In this document: positions 51,525 to 60,810 of the stretch, one piece after another | How the letters are laid out: every line of letters begins with the position of its first letter | Numbering within the stretch: the stretch's first letter is position 1 | Source of the DNA: JBCCXZ01 sp965228005 | GTDB taxonomy: Bacteria > Planctomycetota > Planctomycetia > Pirellulales > Lacipirellulaceae | Direction: 5' to 3' | Length of the DNA stretch: 64,000 nt | Assembly: GCA_965228005.1 (NCBI GenBank) | Contig: CBDDGV010000001.1 | Location: 806,001-870,000, forward strand | The notes under the pieces: model-generated | Seen by the model: the letters and a program-made list of their open reading frames with translations, nothing else | Databases searched by the model: none | What the model was told of the DNA's origin: nothing | Program-made: the position numbers and the translations under genes

Positions 51525-52859
51525 TCACGCGGCCGCGGGCGAAGCCTCGGCGTCGCCGGTGGGGCGGTAGAACAGCGCCACCGGCAGCATGATCAACGCG
51601 GTCACCAGGAAGATCACCGACCTGGGGCCGCCGGTTGCGTCCAGCGTCACGACGCACGCCTTGTAGATCACCGCGCCGAGGATGATCCCCACCCAGGTGC
51701 ACTGGTTCATCAGCGCGATCATCCGCCCCTTCTCCTCCTTGGGCGGCAGCGACTGCAACGCGACCTGGATCGGCACGATAAAAATGCCGGTAAAGATGCC
51801 GAGCAGCACCAGCACCGGCACGCTGCCCGGGTAGCCGAGCAGGTGTTGGTTCTCGCCGCCGGGCAGGGCCATCACGGTCAAGGTCGTGCAGATGCCTATC
51901 GAGCCCGTCCGCACCACGCCCGAGCTGATCGTGCCCTTGGAGAGGAACCCGCCCAGCACGCAGCCGATCGCCAGGCCCAGCCCGATCGAGGCGGCCATGA
52001 TGCTGGTGGGGCCTTCGCCCAGACCGAGCTGCGTCTTGCCCAGAGCGTTCACCCCCTGCTGGACGATGCCGCCGATCATCCAGAACATGCTGCAGACGAT
52101 CAGCGCGCCCAGCAGCGCCCGGTCTTTCCGCAGCAGGCTCACCATCTCGCCGGAGACGCCTGCCATCTTCCAGTCGAACTGCATCTCGGGGGCCGCCACG
52201 GGCACACGCCGGATCCAGAGCGACGAGAGCGTGCCCGCCGCCGCGATCCCCACGCACACGATCGAGGCCAGCCACACCCTCGCCCCCAACGCCTGCAGCA
52301 GCAGCCCCGCCACGGCGGTGCCGAAGATGATCGCCAAGAAAGTGAACATGAGGAACACTCCGTTCGCCCGCGGCAGGTCGCGGTCGCGGAGCATCTCGGG
52401 CAGGATCCCGTACTTGGCCGGGCCGAAGAAGGCGCTCTGCAGCCCCATGAGGAACAGCACGCAGAGCATGCCTGGGAAGCCGATCACGTCGTAGTAGTAA
52501 AAGCCGATCAACCCGAGCAGCATCACGCAGATCTCGCCGACCTTCGACGCAATGATCACGGTCCGCTTGCTCAGCTTGTCGGCCACAAAACCGGCCGTCC
52601 CCGAGAAGAGCAGGAACGCGGTGGCGAACACCACCATCGCTTCGCCCTGCAGGTCCTTGGCCTCCTCGCCCGCGGCGATGGCGGCCGCGGTCGGGGTCGC
52701 CAGCAGCAGCATCAGCTGCTTGAAGACGTTGTCGTTGAACGCGCCCAAGAACTGGGTGACGTTCGCCCCCCAGAAACTGGAGTCCTGCAAAAGGGGGGGG
52801 AGCTGTCTGTGGTCGACGTCGCCCGCGGGGACAGCGTCAGCGGCGCCGGTGTTGGTCAT
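51525..52859 (-). CDS. MFS transporter, LplT-like
   Basis: 444 residues from ATG 52857-52859. About twelve hydrophobic spans. The N-terminal segment FLGAFNDNVFKQLMLLL and the loop motif ADKLSKRTVI match the lysophospholipid transporter LplT and its relatives, often fused or linked to acyltransferase Aas. No acyltransferase is adjacent, although an LpxL-like gene is 41 kb away. It is convergent with the HMA lipoprotein gene, only 10 nt apart. Confidence 0.83.
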   Translation of the reverse strand: MTNTGAADAVPAGDVDHRQLPPLLQDSSFWGANVTQFLGAFNDNVFKQLMLLLATPTAAAIAAGEEAKDLQGEAMVVFATAFLLFSGTAGFVADKLSKRTVIIASKVGEICVMLLGLIGFYYYDVIGFPGMLCVLFLMGLQSAFFGPAKYGILPEMLRDRDLPRANGVFLMFTFLAIIFGTAVAGLLLQALGARVWLASIVCVGIAAAGTLSSLWIRRVPVAAPEMQFDWKMAGVSGEMVSLLRKDRALLGALIVCSMFWMIGGIVQQGVNALGKTQLGLGEGPTSIMAASIGLGLAIGCVLGGFLSKGTISSGVVRTGSIGICTTLTVMALPGGENQHLLGYPGSVPVLVLLGIFTGIFIVPIQVALQSLPPKEEKGRMIALMNQCTWVGIILGAVIYKACVVTLDATGGPRSVIFLVTALIMLPVALFYRPTGDAEASPAAA

Positions 52860-52926
52860 GCGACGGATTATGGGCTCCACGCGAAAGGCCCACAAGGCAA
52901 GCCCGGCCATTCAGACGAACGCCGAC

Positions 52927-53310
52927 TCAGAGCCGGTCGAACCCGCCCGACTTGCCGCGGATCTTGGCCAGCGCCTCCGGCAAGGGGTACTCGATGATCG
53001 GCAGGTCGCTGCCCGCAACCTCGCGCAGGCGATGCCAGCCGGCCGTCACCAACCGCTCCCGCTGCGCCACAAACGCCGGGTCGAGCGACCGTTTGTCGAA
53101 GTCGCCCTCGAGCACGACCGCCTCGAACCCCGGGTCGACGATGTACTGCGCCACCGCGGGGTCGCAGCGGATGTGCCTCTCCGGCGAGGTATGCAGCACC
53201 TCGGGGTCGACCATGCCGATGACGTACCGCAGGTATAAGTCGCTGTCGACGATGCTCGCGACGTCACCGCCACACACGTCGCAGAGGTAGCCTTCGTCGC
53301 ATTTGGCCAT
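52927..53310 (-). CDS. conserved-looking hypothetical protein with N-terminal CxxC
   Basis: 127 residues, family not recognised. CDEGYLCDVCGGDV near the N-terminus could bind zinc. The rest is globular-looking (SDLYLRYVIGMVDPEVL, ERHIRCDPAVAQYI). No signal peptide or membrane segment. It has no clear ribosome site; a purine-rich stretch with GGTCAGAGG twice lies upstream. The dapB stop is 53 nt upstream on the same strand, so they may be one transcript. Confidence 0.65.
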   Translation of the reverse strand: MAKCDEGYLCDVCGGDVASIVDSDLYLRYVIGMVDPEVLHTSPERHIRCDPAVAQYIVDPGFEAVVLEGDFDKRSLDPAFVAQRERLVTAGWHRLREVAGSDLPIIEYPLPEALAKIRGKSGGFDRL

Positions 53311-53363
53311 CGGTAGTGGTCAGAGGTGGGAGGTCAGAGGGCAGAGAAAGGGAGGCAGACGGT

Positions 53364-54152
53364 CTAGAGGCCTAGCACGTCTGCCATGCCGTACACTCCG
53401 GGCGGTTGTTTGACGACCCATTCCGCTGCTTGCAGGGCGCCTAGGGCGTAGCAGTCGCGGCCGGAGGCGGCGACCTTCAGCTCGATCGTCTCGCCCAGCA
53501 TGCCGAACACGATCGTGTGCTCGCCCGGGTTGTCGCCGGTGCGTACGGCGTGGTAGCCGATCTCGCTGTCGGTCCGGGCGCCGGTCTTACCGTGACGGCC
53601 GTGCGTTTGGTTTTCGAGGCCCATCGCCTCGGCGACGATCTCGCCAAACCGCAACGCCGTTCCGCTGGGGGCGTCTTCCTTGAAACGGTGGTGCCGCTCG
53701 ATGATTTCCACATCCGCCCCGCCCGCAACGCCGCGTAGCGCCTTGCCCGCCGTCTCGGCCAGCTTCATCACCAGGTTGACCGCCGGGCTCATGCTGGGCG
53801 CCCAGACCAGCGGGATCGTGGAGCCCGCCGATCGGATCGCGCCTTGCTGAGGTGCGTCGAACCCGGTGGTCGCCAACACGAGCGGGGTCTCGCCCGCGAC
53901 GCAGGCCGCGACCGCATCGGAAGCGGGTTCGGGCAGCGAGAAGTCGACAACGACCTCCGCGTCGGCGAAGCCCGATTCTGAAATTGGAACGCCGATGGCA
54001 TCGACGCCGGCCAGTGTGCCCGCGTCTCTGCCGAGTTCGGGCGACGACGGAGAATCGACCGCCGCCACGATCTCAAAACGCGGGTCGGCCGCGGCGAGCG
54101 CCGTCACACGCCTCCCCATCCGCCCCGCGGCGCCGTGTATCGCAAGCTTCAT
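53364..54152 (-). CDS. dapB: 4-hydroxy-tetrahydrodipicolinate reductase (DapB)
   Basis: 262 residues. NAD(P)-binding GAAGRMGRRV is at 7-16, ATTGF follows, and the substrate site is ERHHRFKEDAPSGTA with catalytic His and Lys. It belongs to lysine/diaminopimelate synthesis, needed for peptidoglycan. It lies 23 nt after thrC on the same strand, joining two branches of the aspartate pathway. Confidence 0.95.
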   Translation of the reverse strand: MKLAIHGAAGRMGRRVTALAAADPRFEIVAAVDSPSSPELGRDAGTLAGVDAIGVPISESGFADAEVVVDFSLPEPASDAVAACVAGETPLVLATTGFDAPQQGAIRSAGSTIPLVWAPSMSPAVNLVMKLAETAGKALRGVAGGADVEIIERHHRFKEDAPSGTALRFGEIVAEAMGLENQTHGRHGKTGARTDSEIGYHAVRTGDNPGEHTIVFGMLGETIELKVAASGRDCYALGALQAAEWVVKQPPGVYGMADVLGL

Positions 54153-54175
54153 GCTTGGCCTCAGCGGGGCAAAGG

Positions 54176-55591
54176 TTAGCTGTTGAGCTGGATCGCCTGC
54201 ACGATCGCGTCCAGCTCATTGACCACCGCCACCGCGCGGTTGGCGAACTCCGCACGCGACACGCCCCGAGCGCCCAGCACGCGGTTGAACTCGTCCTGGT
54301 CGGTCGTGTGGTAGGCGACCGTCGCGGTGGGGTCCTTGAGCTGGTGCCCGGTGAGGACGCACACCACGCGGTCGGAGGGGGCGATGACGCCCTGCTCGCG
54401 GAGCATCTTCGCCCCGGCGACACTGGCGGCGCTCGCCGGTTCGCAGCCCAGCCCGCTGGCGCCGACCTGCGCCTTGGCGTCCAGGATCTGCTGGTCGGAA
54501 ACCTCCCGCACCACGCCGTCGCAGCACTCGAGCGCCCGGATGCACTTCATGAGGTTGACCGGGCGGTTGATCTCGATCGCGCTGGCGATCGTGTCCGCCT
54601 TGGCCGCGGCCTCGTCCAGCTCGGCGTAGTAGCCATCGAGGATCGACATGTCGGGACGGCCGCCGTTCCAGCGGAAGCCGCGGTTCTCGTACAGCTCGTG
54701 CAGCGTGTTGGCGCCCGCCGCGTTGATCACCGCCAGCCGGGGGCGACGGTCGATCAGCCCCAGCTTGTGCAGCTCGTGGAACGCTTTGCCGAACGAGCTG
54801 CTGTTGCCCAGGTTGCCGCCGGGCACCACGATCCAGTCCGGCACTTCCCAATTGAGGCTCTCCAGTACCCGCAGCATGATCGTCTTCTGGCCTTCGAGCC
54901 GGAACGGGTTCACGCTGTTCACCAGGTAGATGCCGAGCTTCTGGCTCACCTGCCGCACGCGGTGCATCGCGTCGTCGAAGTCGCCCGCGATCTGGATGGT
55001 CAGGGCCCCGTAGTCGAGCGCCTGCGAGAGCTTGCCGTAAGAGATCTTCCCAGAGCCGATAAAGATCACCGCCTTCATCAGCTTGCTCACGCCGCAGTAG
55101 AGCGCGAGCGACGCGCTGGTGTTGCCGGTGGACGCGCACGCGGCCCGCTTCGCCCCGATGGTGTGGGCGTGCGTGAACGCGGCGGTCATGCCGTTGTCTT
55201 TGAAGCTGCCCGAGGGGTTCATGCCCTCGTACTGCAGGTGCAGGTTGCCGTGGTCGACCCGCACGTAGTCGGCCACGCCATCGCAGCGGTGCAGCAGGGT
55301 CTGCCCCTCGCCGATGGTGACCACGCGGTCGGCCGGGGCGAAGGGGAGCAGTTCGTGGAACCTCCACACGCCGCTCTTGGGCAGCGGCTCGTTGCGCCGG
55401 GACCACTTCGACTCGAAGTACCGAAGCGAGTCGGGCGTGGGCAGGCGGTCCCAATCGTACGTGACGTCCAGCAGGCTGCCGCACTGGTGGCACGCCGTCA
55501 GCACCTCACCCACGTCGTACGTCGCGCCGCACGACTTCGACATGCACTTCTGGTAAGCGAGATCGGTGGTGGTGCTGACCGTCGTGGCCAA
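54176..55591 (-). CDS. thrC: threonine synthase
   Basis: 471 residues. The PLP lysine is in NPSGSFKDNG, and VPGGNLGNSSS is the phosphate-binding loop. An N-terminal zinc-ribbon-like part has Cys16, Cys21, Cys34 and Cys37, the type seen in many threonine synthases of this branch. It converts O-phosphohomoserine to threonine. The TTG start is supported by GGGAGA about 8 nt upstream. dapB follows in the same transcript. Confidence 0.93.
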   Translation of the reverse strand: MATTVSTTTDLAYQKCMSKSCGATYDVGEVLTACHQCGSLLDVTYDWDRLPTPDSLRYFESKWSRRNEPLPKSGVWRFHELLPFAPADRVVTIGEGQTLLHRCDGVADYVRVDHGNLHLQYEGMNPSGSFKDNGMTAAFTHAHTIGAKRAACASTGNTSASLALYCGVSKLMKAVIFIGSGKISYGKLSQALDYGALTIQIAGDFDDAMHRVRQVSQKLGIYLVNSVNPFRLEGQKTIMLRVLESLNWEVPDWIVVPGGNLGNSSSFGKAFHELHKLGLIDRRPRLAVINAAGANTLHELYENRGFRWNGGRPDMSILDGYYAELDEAAAKADTIASAIEINRPVNLMKCIRALECCDGVVREVSDQQILDAKAQVGASGLGCEPASAASVAGAKMLREQGVIAPSDRVVCVLTGHQLKDPTATVAYHTTDQDEFNRVLGARGVSRAEFANRAVAVVNELDAIVQAIQLNS

Positions 55592-56074
55592 GGCAAGTCT
55601 CCCGGCAGCCCGGCGGAGGAGGCCCCCCGGACGGCACTAAGAACAACGCGCATATAGAGTTAATCGCAAAGCTACGCTAAGCCGATCTTAGCCCGACCGC
55701 GGCTGACGAGCAATCGACGCTTGCCGCTTCAGGCAGGCCTGCTGGAGGAGCGAACCTCTGACTGCCCGGCCGCGCAACGCCCCTCCCCGGCCGCCGCATT
55801 CGCTGCCGGAGCGTGGCCTCGACTGGTTCCAGCGGCGCGTTGCCTGGGCGGAACCTTTGTGGACACTATCCCGACAAAAGGCCGACGCACCGGAACGCCT
55901 CGGCCGAGCGGCGCCTCCCGAGGTCGCGTCACAAGTCATTGCAGGCCCATGCCTTATACCGGAGGCCCTCGGGCCAGAATCGTTTGACGACAGCGGACGC
56001 CGGATTTACGATGAACAGTCTGCCGACGAGCATCAGGCCGCCGGTAGGGAGAAGAGGGACCTGAGGAGACCGAG
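55592..56074. other. divergent intergenic region between thrC and the DksA-type gene
   Basis: About 480 bp with no supported gene; short frames on both strands lack family likeness or ribosome sites. Promoters for thrC (minus) and the DksA/lspA unit (plus) must lie here. GAGGAGACCGAG immediately before ATG 56075 is the ribosome site of the latter. Confidence 0.4.
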
Positions 56075-56440
56075 ATGAAGAAGGCCGATACGAACGTTTA
56101 CAAAGAACGGTTGCTCGACCTGCGTGCCAGGCTCCGGGGCGACGTATCTTCGATGGCAGACTCCGCACTGAGGAAGTCGGGGCTGGAAGGCGGCGACGTC
56201 TCGAGCATGCCGATCCACATGGCCGAACTGGGGAGCGAGAACTTCGAGCAGGAGTTCACCCTCAGCCTGATGGCCACCGAAGAGCAGACCCTCGAGATGA
56301 TCGAGAAGGCGTTGGAACGCATCGAAGACGGCCTCTACGGCCGGTGCGTCGAGTGCGACAGCGTCATCCCGAAGACTCGTCTCAACGCGATTCCGTTCAC
56401 CCCGGTTTGCGTCCGGTGCGCCGCGGCGAAAGACGGCTAA
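56075..56440 (+). CDS. DksA/TraR-type zinc-finger protein
   Basis: 121 residues. The N-terminal half forms a coiled coil (YKERLLDLRARLRGDVSS and LMATEEQTLEMIEKALERI). The C-terminal finger is DGLYGRCVECDSVIPKTRLNAIPFTPVCVRC with four Cys. Such proteins bind the RNA polymerase secondary channel. The tip residues of the coiled coil differ from E. coli DksA, so a (p)ppGpp role is uncertain. lspA follows after 61 nt. Confidence 0.88.
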   Translation: MKKADTNVYKERLLDLRARLRGDVSSMADSALRKSGLEGGDVSSMPIHMAELGSENFEQEFTLSLMATEEQTLEMIEKALERIEDGLYGRCVECDSVIPKTRLNAIPFTPVCVRCAAAKDG

Positions 56441-56501
56441 AGGCTCGACGGGCTCGTCAGCCAGTGCCTTCCAACCGCGAACCCTGACCTAAGGAGAGGT
56501 C

Positions 56502-57095
56502 GTGCCGGAAGCCGCCACCCCGCCGGTCGGTCGGCTGCCGCTCAGTCGGTATCTAGTCTTTGCCTGCGTCGCGGCGGTCGGCTGCGCGGCCGATCTGCTC
56601 ACCAAGCAAGCGGTGTTCGACCACCCGCAGCTCTTCCGCGGCAGCGAGTGGTGGCTGTGGCAAGGGCACGTGGGCATCCAGAAGAGCCTCAATGAGGGCG
56701 CCCTCTTCGGCATGGGGCAGGGAAAGGTCTGGCTGTTCGCGGCCTTCTCGATCGCGGCCATGATCGGCATTCCCGTATGGCTGTTTGTCTATAAAGCCGC
56801 CGCACATCGGGGACTCAACATCACCCTGGCGTGCGTAATGGGCGGCGTGCTCGGCAACCTCTACGACCGGCTCGGCATGCACGGCATGGACTGGGGGCAG
56901 TTCCAACCTGCCCGGGCGGGCGAGAGTGTCTACGCGGTGCGCGACTGGATCCTCGTCCAGTGGAACCCACAATGGGTCTGGCCAAATTTCAACATTGCAG
57001 ATGCATTGTTGGTAGTGGGCGCGATCCTGCTCGTGTGGATATCCGCTAATACTGGCGTGCCGTCTTCCCCTATTGAGGAAAACGCATCGGTCTAG
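56502..57095 (+). CDS. lspA: lipoprotein signal peptidase (LspA)
   Basis: 197 residues. Four hydrophobic spans; catalytic Asp residues are in GGVLGNLYDR and FNIADALLVVG. SLNEGALFG matches the conserved NxGxxFG element. It cleaves signal peptides of lipoproteins, several of which are encoded in this window. An insertion before the second Asp (HGMDWGQFQPARAG...) is longer than in E. coli. The GTG start has AGGAGAGG upstream. Co-transcribed with the DksA-type gene. Confidence 0.93.
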   Translation: MPEAATPPVGRLPLSRYLVFACVAAVGCAADLLTKQAVFDHPQLFRGSEWWLWQGHVGIQKSLNEGALFGMGQGKVWLFAAFSIAAMIGIPVWLFVYKAAAHRGLNITLACVMGGVLGNLYDRLGMHGMDWGQFQPARAGESVYAVRDWILVQWNPQWVWPNFNIADALLVVGAILLVWISANTGVPSSPIEENASV

Positions 57096-57228
57096 TTGTA
57101 ACGGAACGCCGATTAAGGGTGAGTTACTCAAGTCGAAATCCCTTCCGTCGACCGTGGGCAAGAACGACTTTCTGGAAATGATTCTGAGTCTCACTAGTCA
57201 GATCGAACGGCTTTCGAAGCACGAGTAA
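57073..57228 (+). CDS. possible small ORF overlapping the end of lspA
   Basis: A 51-codon frame from TTG 57073 to TAA 57226-57228. The C-terminal part (KNDFLEMILSLTSQIERLS) would form an amphipathic helix, which is unusual for a random frame. It overlaps lspA by 23 bases in another frame and has no clear ribosome site. Codon use is AT-rich like the region. It may be a small gene, a remnant, or chance. Confidence 0.25.
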   Translation: MRKTHRSSCNGTPIKGELLKSKSLPSTVGKNDFLEMILSLTSQIERLSKHE

Positions 57229-57231
57229 CGG

Positions 57232-57263
57232 TTAGTTGGAGAGCTCCCGCAACTAGTTGTTTT
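57232..57263 (+). terminator. weak terminator-like hairpin after lspA
   Basis: TAGTTG pairs with CAACTA around a short GAG/CTC inner stem, followed by GTTGTTTT. The stem is short, so termination efficiency is doubtful. It falls four bases past the small ORF. Confidence 0.3.
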
Positions 57264-57470
57264 GCACCATTACACGCTCAAGCGATTCATAGTCTTTATA
57301 GAAGTCGTGCCATAGGTTTTTGTGTTCCGCACCTTGACGTATATTGACCCAATTCAGTGAGCTCCGAACTATTTGCCAGTCAACGAGTGCATAACACACT
57401 TTGCGGCGGTCCCTTCAACGTTTCTTCAATCGTGCTCGGATCTGATTCCTCAGCGCCTGAGAGGGCTGCG

Positions 57471-57893
57471 ATGCGGATTACACGTGCAGTCAGTTACGCC
57501 ATCAGCGCTCTACTGCACCTGGAGAGCCGCAAGGCCACGGGCCCGGTGCCCTGCAGCCAGATCGCGGCCCAGGGCGATATGCCGGAACGTTTCTTGTTGC
57601 AGGTTCTCCGCACCTTGGTGAACGCGGGATACCTCTCTTCGACCCGCGGGGTCGAAGGCGGTTACGCTCTGGTCGCCAACCTGGAAGTGCTGACTGTCCT
57701 CGATGTGATCGAAGCGGTCGACGGCCCACTTGGTTCGAAGCTGCCGGACGTCGGCGGTCTGCAACCCGGCGCGCGAGAAACGTTACGGATGCTCCAGGAA
57801 GAAGCAACCGCCGCGACCAAGACGTTGGCCTCCGGAGTGACGATCGCTTCACTCGCCAATTCATCCGGCAAGATCAGGCAGCCACTTCCCTGA
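57471..57893 (+). CDS. Rrf2-family transcriptional regulator without cluster cysteines
   Basis: 140 residues from ATG 57471 (GAGAGGG upstream). The winged helix matches Rrf2: MRITRAVSYAISALLHL, then PERFLLQVLRTLVNAGYLSSTRGVEGGYALV. IscR/NsrR-type members have three Cys in the region after residue 90 to hold a [2Fe-2S] or [4Fe-4S] cluster. Here that region has none and only one Cys exists (near 25). It may sense something else or be purely DNA-binding. The 375-bp upstream gap is AT-rich, and no promoter was assigned with confidence. Confidence 0.87.
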   Translation: MRITRAVSYAISALLHLESRKATGPVPCSQIAAQGDMPERFLLQVLRTLVNAGYLSSTRGVEGGYALVANLEVLTVLDVIEAVDGPLGSKLPDVGGLQPGARETLRMLQEEATAATKTLASGVTIASLANSSGKIRQPLP

Positions 57894-57959
57894 ATGGCTC
57901 ATTGCGTCAAGTGATCTAGAAGCGACTCGCGCTTGATCGGACGGGGTATTTACGGGCAG

Positions 57960-58982
57960 TTATTGGGCGGCCGACGCGGTGCCATTCGTTCCTGCAGCGA
58001 TCTGCTGATCGGGCCCCAGCAGGCGGACCGCGAGCGAGAACCCCTCGTCCCAGAGGTAGTTCTTGAGGAGTCGGAGGTCCGACAGGCTGTCCTCGTACAC
58101 CCATGCGACCACCGCCCGCGTCCCCCGACGGTGATCCCGCAGGTGGACCGCCAGCGGCCCGCCCGGCAGCAACGCCTGCTCGACCGGCGCCCCCATCTCG
58201 GGTGAGGTCGGCAGGAAGGTCGCGTGCTGGTCAACCCGCCTGCGGACCGGCGCACCGGCCAAAGGCCCGGTAGGCCGACCACCGGTCCGTGACAATCGCA
58301 GCCGCATCCGATAACCATCGATCGGGCCGAAGACCTCGACCACTTCGTCGCGGGAACTCAGTTGGCGCCTAAGCCTATCCGCAGAAAACTCGATCTCCGC
58401 AGCGAGTTCCTCAAACGGAACCACCGAGACCAACCCGTTGCGCAAACGCAAGTGGATTGCCGGGCCGTCAATCTTCTTCGCCAATGGCGTGGGCGCCGAT
58501 TCGATCGTTGCGACCTCGGTTTCCATAGAGGCCAGCCGCAGCCGCTCGCGGTCCAGTTCGTCGAGCTTGAGATTGAGCTGCAGGATCTCGCGTTGCACGT
58601 CGTACTCCTGCTGCTGCTGAGCGGTCAGCGCTTCGCGGCGGGCTTGCAGGTCTTCCTCCATCAGCTGCTTGTGGATGTTCAGCTCTACCCGTTTCCGGTC
58701 GAACACGTCGGCCTCGCGGGATACCAACAGCACTTTCTTACGGGCCTGCTGCAGCTTGGCCGCCCGATCACGCATGTGGTTCTCGACTTCTGCTAACTGT
58801 GCCGACAGCTCCGCTGCGTCGGGCCCAACGTTGGCCTGACGAACCGCCTCGACCACGGCGCGTGAAGCCCCGGCCCCGACCACCACCACCAGGATGATCA
58901 GGATCCCCACGATGTTCGCCACGATGTCCAGAAACGAATCCTGGCCGGGCAACCCCTCGGTGCTCTCATCGCCTGGCCGCAT
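57960..58982 (-). CDS. ExbD/MotB-like single-pass protein with coiled coil, Asp in TM (third gene of channel operon)
   Basis: 340 residues. A short cytoplasmic N-terminus precedes one TM helix at about 17-36 with Asp19 near its start (QDSFLDIVANIVGILIILV), the place of the proton-carrying Asp of ExbD/TolR/MotB. Residues about 55-165 are a coiled coil. The C-terminal 165 residues are a globular domain (SVVPFEEL, WVYEDSLSDLRLLKNYLWDEGF) with no recognised name. It overlaps the previous gene by 17 bases. Likely partner of the MotA/ExbB-like channel two genes upstream. Confidence 0.7.
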   Translation of the reverse strand: MRPGDESTEGLPGQDSFLDIVANIVGILIILVVVVGAGASRAVVEAVRQANVGPDAAELSAQLAEVENHMRDRAAKLQQARKKVLLVSREADVFDRKRVELNIHKQLMEEDLQARREALTAQQQQEYDVQREILQLNLKLDELDRERLRLASMETEVATIESAPTPLAKKIDGPAIHLRLRNGLVSVVPFEELAAEIEFSADRLRRQLSSRDEVVEVFGPIDGYRMRLRLSRTGGRPTGPLAGAPVRRRVDQHATFLPTSPEMGAPVEQALLPGGPLAVHLRDHRRGTRAVVAWVYEDSLSDLRLLKNYLWDEGFSLAVRLLGPDQQIAAGTNGTASAAQ

Positions 58983-60810
58983 CGGAGGCCTCCCTTCGCT
59001 GTGCCGTACGGTCCACCTGCACCTCGAAGCCGTGGTACTCGATCAGCTTCGCCAGCCGTGCCGCGTGGTGCTGCCCCTCGGGCAGCACTTCGAGCACCAC
59101 CACCGGCTTCCAGTACAAGCTGTGGCCAGCCAGCCCCCACCCCTCCACTCGACCGTCGATCCAGCCGCGAAAACGGTCTGCGACCTGTTTGTCGGCGCCC
59201 CGCACAGAAAGGACCTCTGAGTCGTCGACACCTTCCCGCTCCGGAGCGGCTATCGCCCGGTCGCCGTCGATCACGAAACGGATGACCCGCTGGATCGGCG
59301 TCGCGCCGCGCCTTCGGCGATCGGGTCGATTCTCGCCTTGCTCTGTCGGTGGTCGCTTATCTGGGGATTGGGCGTCAACAGGCGGGGCGTTCAGCGACAA
59401 GTGACTGGTCGTCGGGGTTGCAGCTGCAGCCATCGCCTCGGATTGTCCTTGGCCACCTCCCGAAGCCTGCTGCGTGCCGACTCCCGCCGTCGAGCTCTGA
59501 GTACCGCTTGCCGATCCGCCCGGAGCGCGTCCCGCCATCCCTGGGTCGTCGGCGTACGGCTGCGCCGCGACACTATGATCGCTGGCATTGGAGTGTTGCA
59601 AATCTGTGACGGCGTACTCGTCTGAGCTCGCTCCGCCCGGGGAGCCCGAACCGTCTCCACCTTCGCCGTCTTCAGCCGAACCCTGCCGATCGACGACCTG
59701 CCCGTAACGACTCTCCCTGGTATCCCCCGTCACATGGCTGGCCTCACCAAATGGGTCGCCAGCGGGGAGACTCCCGTTCCCCCCCGTGCTGCCCAAGGAA
59801 GCGGGGCTGGCGTCTACCACTCCGCCAAGGCTGTTCACAGCGGCGCGCGCCGCCAGGTGATTCCGATAACGGCTCGGCGCGGCGTTTATCCGGCTCTCCA
59901 GCCGCTCTCTGGCGTTGATAACGGCGTGCTGCTGCGCCTGGGCCAACCCCACATCGGGCTCGATCGGGTAGACCAATTTGCGGTCTTGCTCCACGAACTC
60001 GTAACCGTAGTCGGAGTCCCATGATTGGATCGCGATCCGAGCTTGGTGGTACATGCGGTTGCCCTGAGGACGGACGATCAGCAACGGGTACGGGTCGGGC
60101 GGCTCGGGGAGACCCGCTTCCCGGGCCCGCCGATTGAGCAACTCTCGAGACGCACGGAGCGCGGCGGCCAGGGGGTTGCCCGGCCACTGAGGGTCGACCA
60201 GGTCCATCGCTGTGACCCGCACCCCTTCAGGGTGGATCACCAGTTCCCGCTCTAAGCACTCCACGTAGATGGGCTGACGCCGCGTGCCGTTGGGCCCTGT
60301 GTAGGGCACGATAGCAAACGCTTTTTCGCCCACGCCCTGCTCGCGGAGCTCTTCAAGCTGCGCCTCGGTCTCGGCCAGGATATCGCGGAGCCGGTCGCGC
60401 TCGGCTTCGGCCTGCTGCTGGTCGACGCTCGCCTCGTCCTCGGTCTGCTCGAGCTGCCTCGCCGCAAGCGAAAGCTCAGCGAGCTCCTTCTCCAGCCGGC
60501 GTTGGTGCTCCTCGCTGTGGGTCAGACGCGCCTGTTCGTGCTCCAGGCGCTCCTCCGCTTCGGCTAGCAGAGACTCGGCCTGGGCGAGCATGGATTGGGC
60601 CGCTTCCAATTGCCTCAGCAGGCTCTCGACCAGTTCGTGGTCGGTTGGAAGGTCGGCCGCGGCGGCTTGCTCGGCGAGCGCGGACTTGCGCGCCTGCTCG
60701 GCCATCACGACCAGCAGCACCAGCAGCCCGCCCATGGTGCACAGCAGCACCGCCAGGAACGGGAAGAGGCCGACGCCCCCCGGATTGTGCCCCCCCGAGC
60801 GACGACTCAT
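58966..60810 (-). CDS. ExbD-like single-pass protein without TM acid, large periplasmic region (second gene)
   Basis: 614 residues. One TM helix at about 14-36 (GLFPFLAVLLCTMGGLLVLL) has no acidic residue. A coiled coil spans about 40-160, then a globular domain (about 160-335, with PIYVECLERELVIHPEG and YPLLIVRPQGNRMYHQA) that recalls ExbD-type periplasmic folds. A Ser/Gly-rich disordered linker (about 340-490) leads to a second globular domain (IQRVIRFVIDGD ... VVVLEVLPEGQHHAARLAKLIEYHGFEV). The start ATG overlaps the channel gene stop (ATGA). Probably forms a heteromeric coupling complex with the 340-residue protein. Confidence 0.7.
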   Translation of the reverse strand: MSRRSGGHNPGGVGLFPFLAVLLCTMGGLLVLLVVMAEQARKSALAEQAAAADLPTDHELVESLLRQLEAAQSMLAQAESLLAEAEERLEHEQARLTHSEEHQRRLEKELAELSLAARQLEQTEDEASVDQQQAEAERDRLRDILAETEAQLEELREQGVGEKAFAIVPYTGPNGTRRQPIYVECLERELVIHPEGVRVTAMDLVDPQWPGNPLAAALRASRELLNRRAREAGLPEPPDPYPLLIVRPQGNRMYHQARIAIQSWDSDYGYEFVEQDRKLVYPIEPDVGLAQAQQHAVINARERLESRINAAPSRYRNHLAARAAVNSLGGVVDASPASLGSTGGNGSLPAGDPFGEASHVTGDTRESRYGQVVDRQGSAEDGEGGDGSGSPGGASSDEYAVTDLQHSNASDHSVAAQPYADDPGMAGRAPGGSASGTQSSTAGVGTQQASGGGQGQSEAMAAAATPTTSHLSLNAPPVDAQSPDKRPPTEQGENRPDRRRRGATPIQRVIRFVIDGDRAIAAPEREGVDDSEVLSVRGADKQVADRFRGWIDGRVEGWGLAGHSLYWKPVVVLEVLPEGQHHAARLAKLIEYHGFEVQVDRTAQRREASDAARR

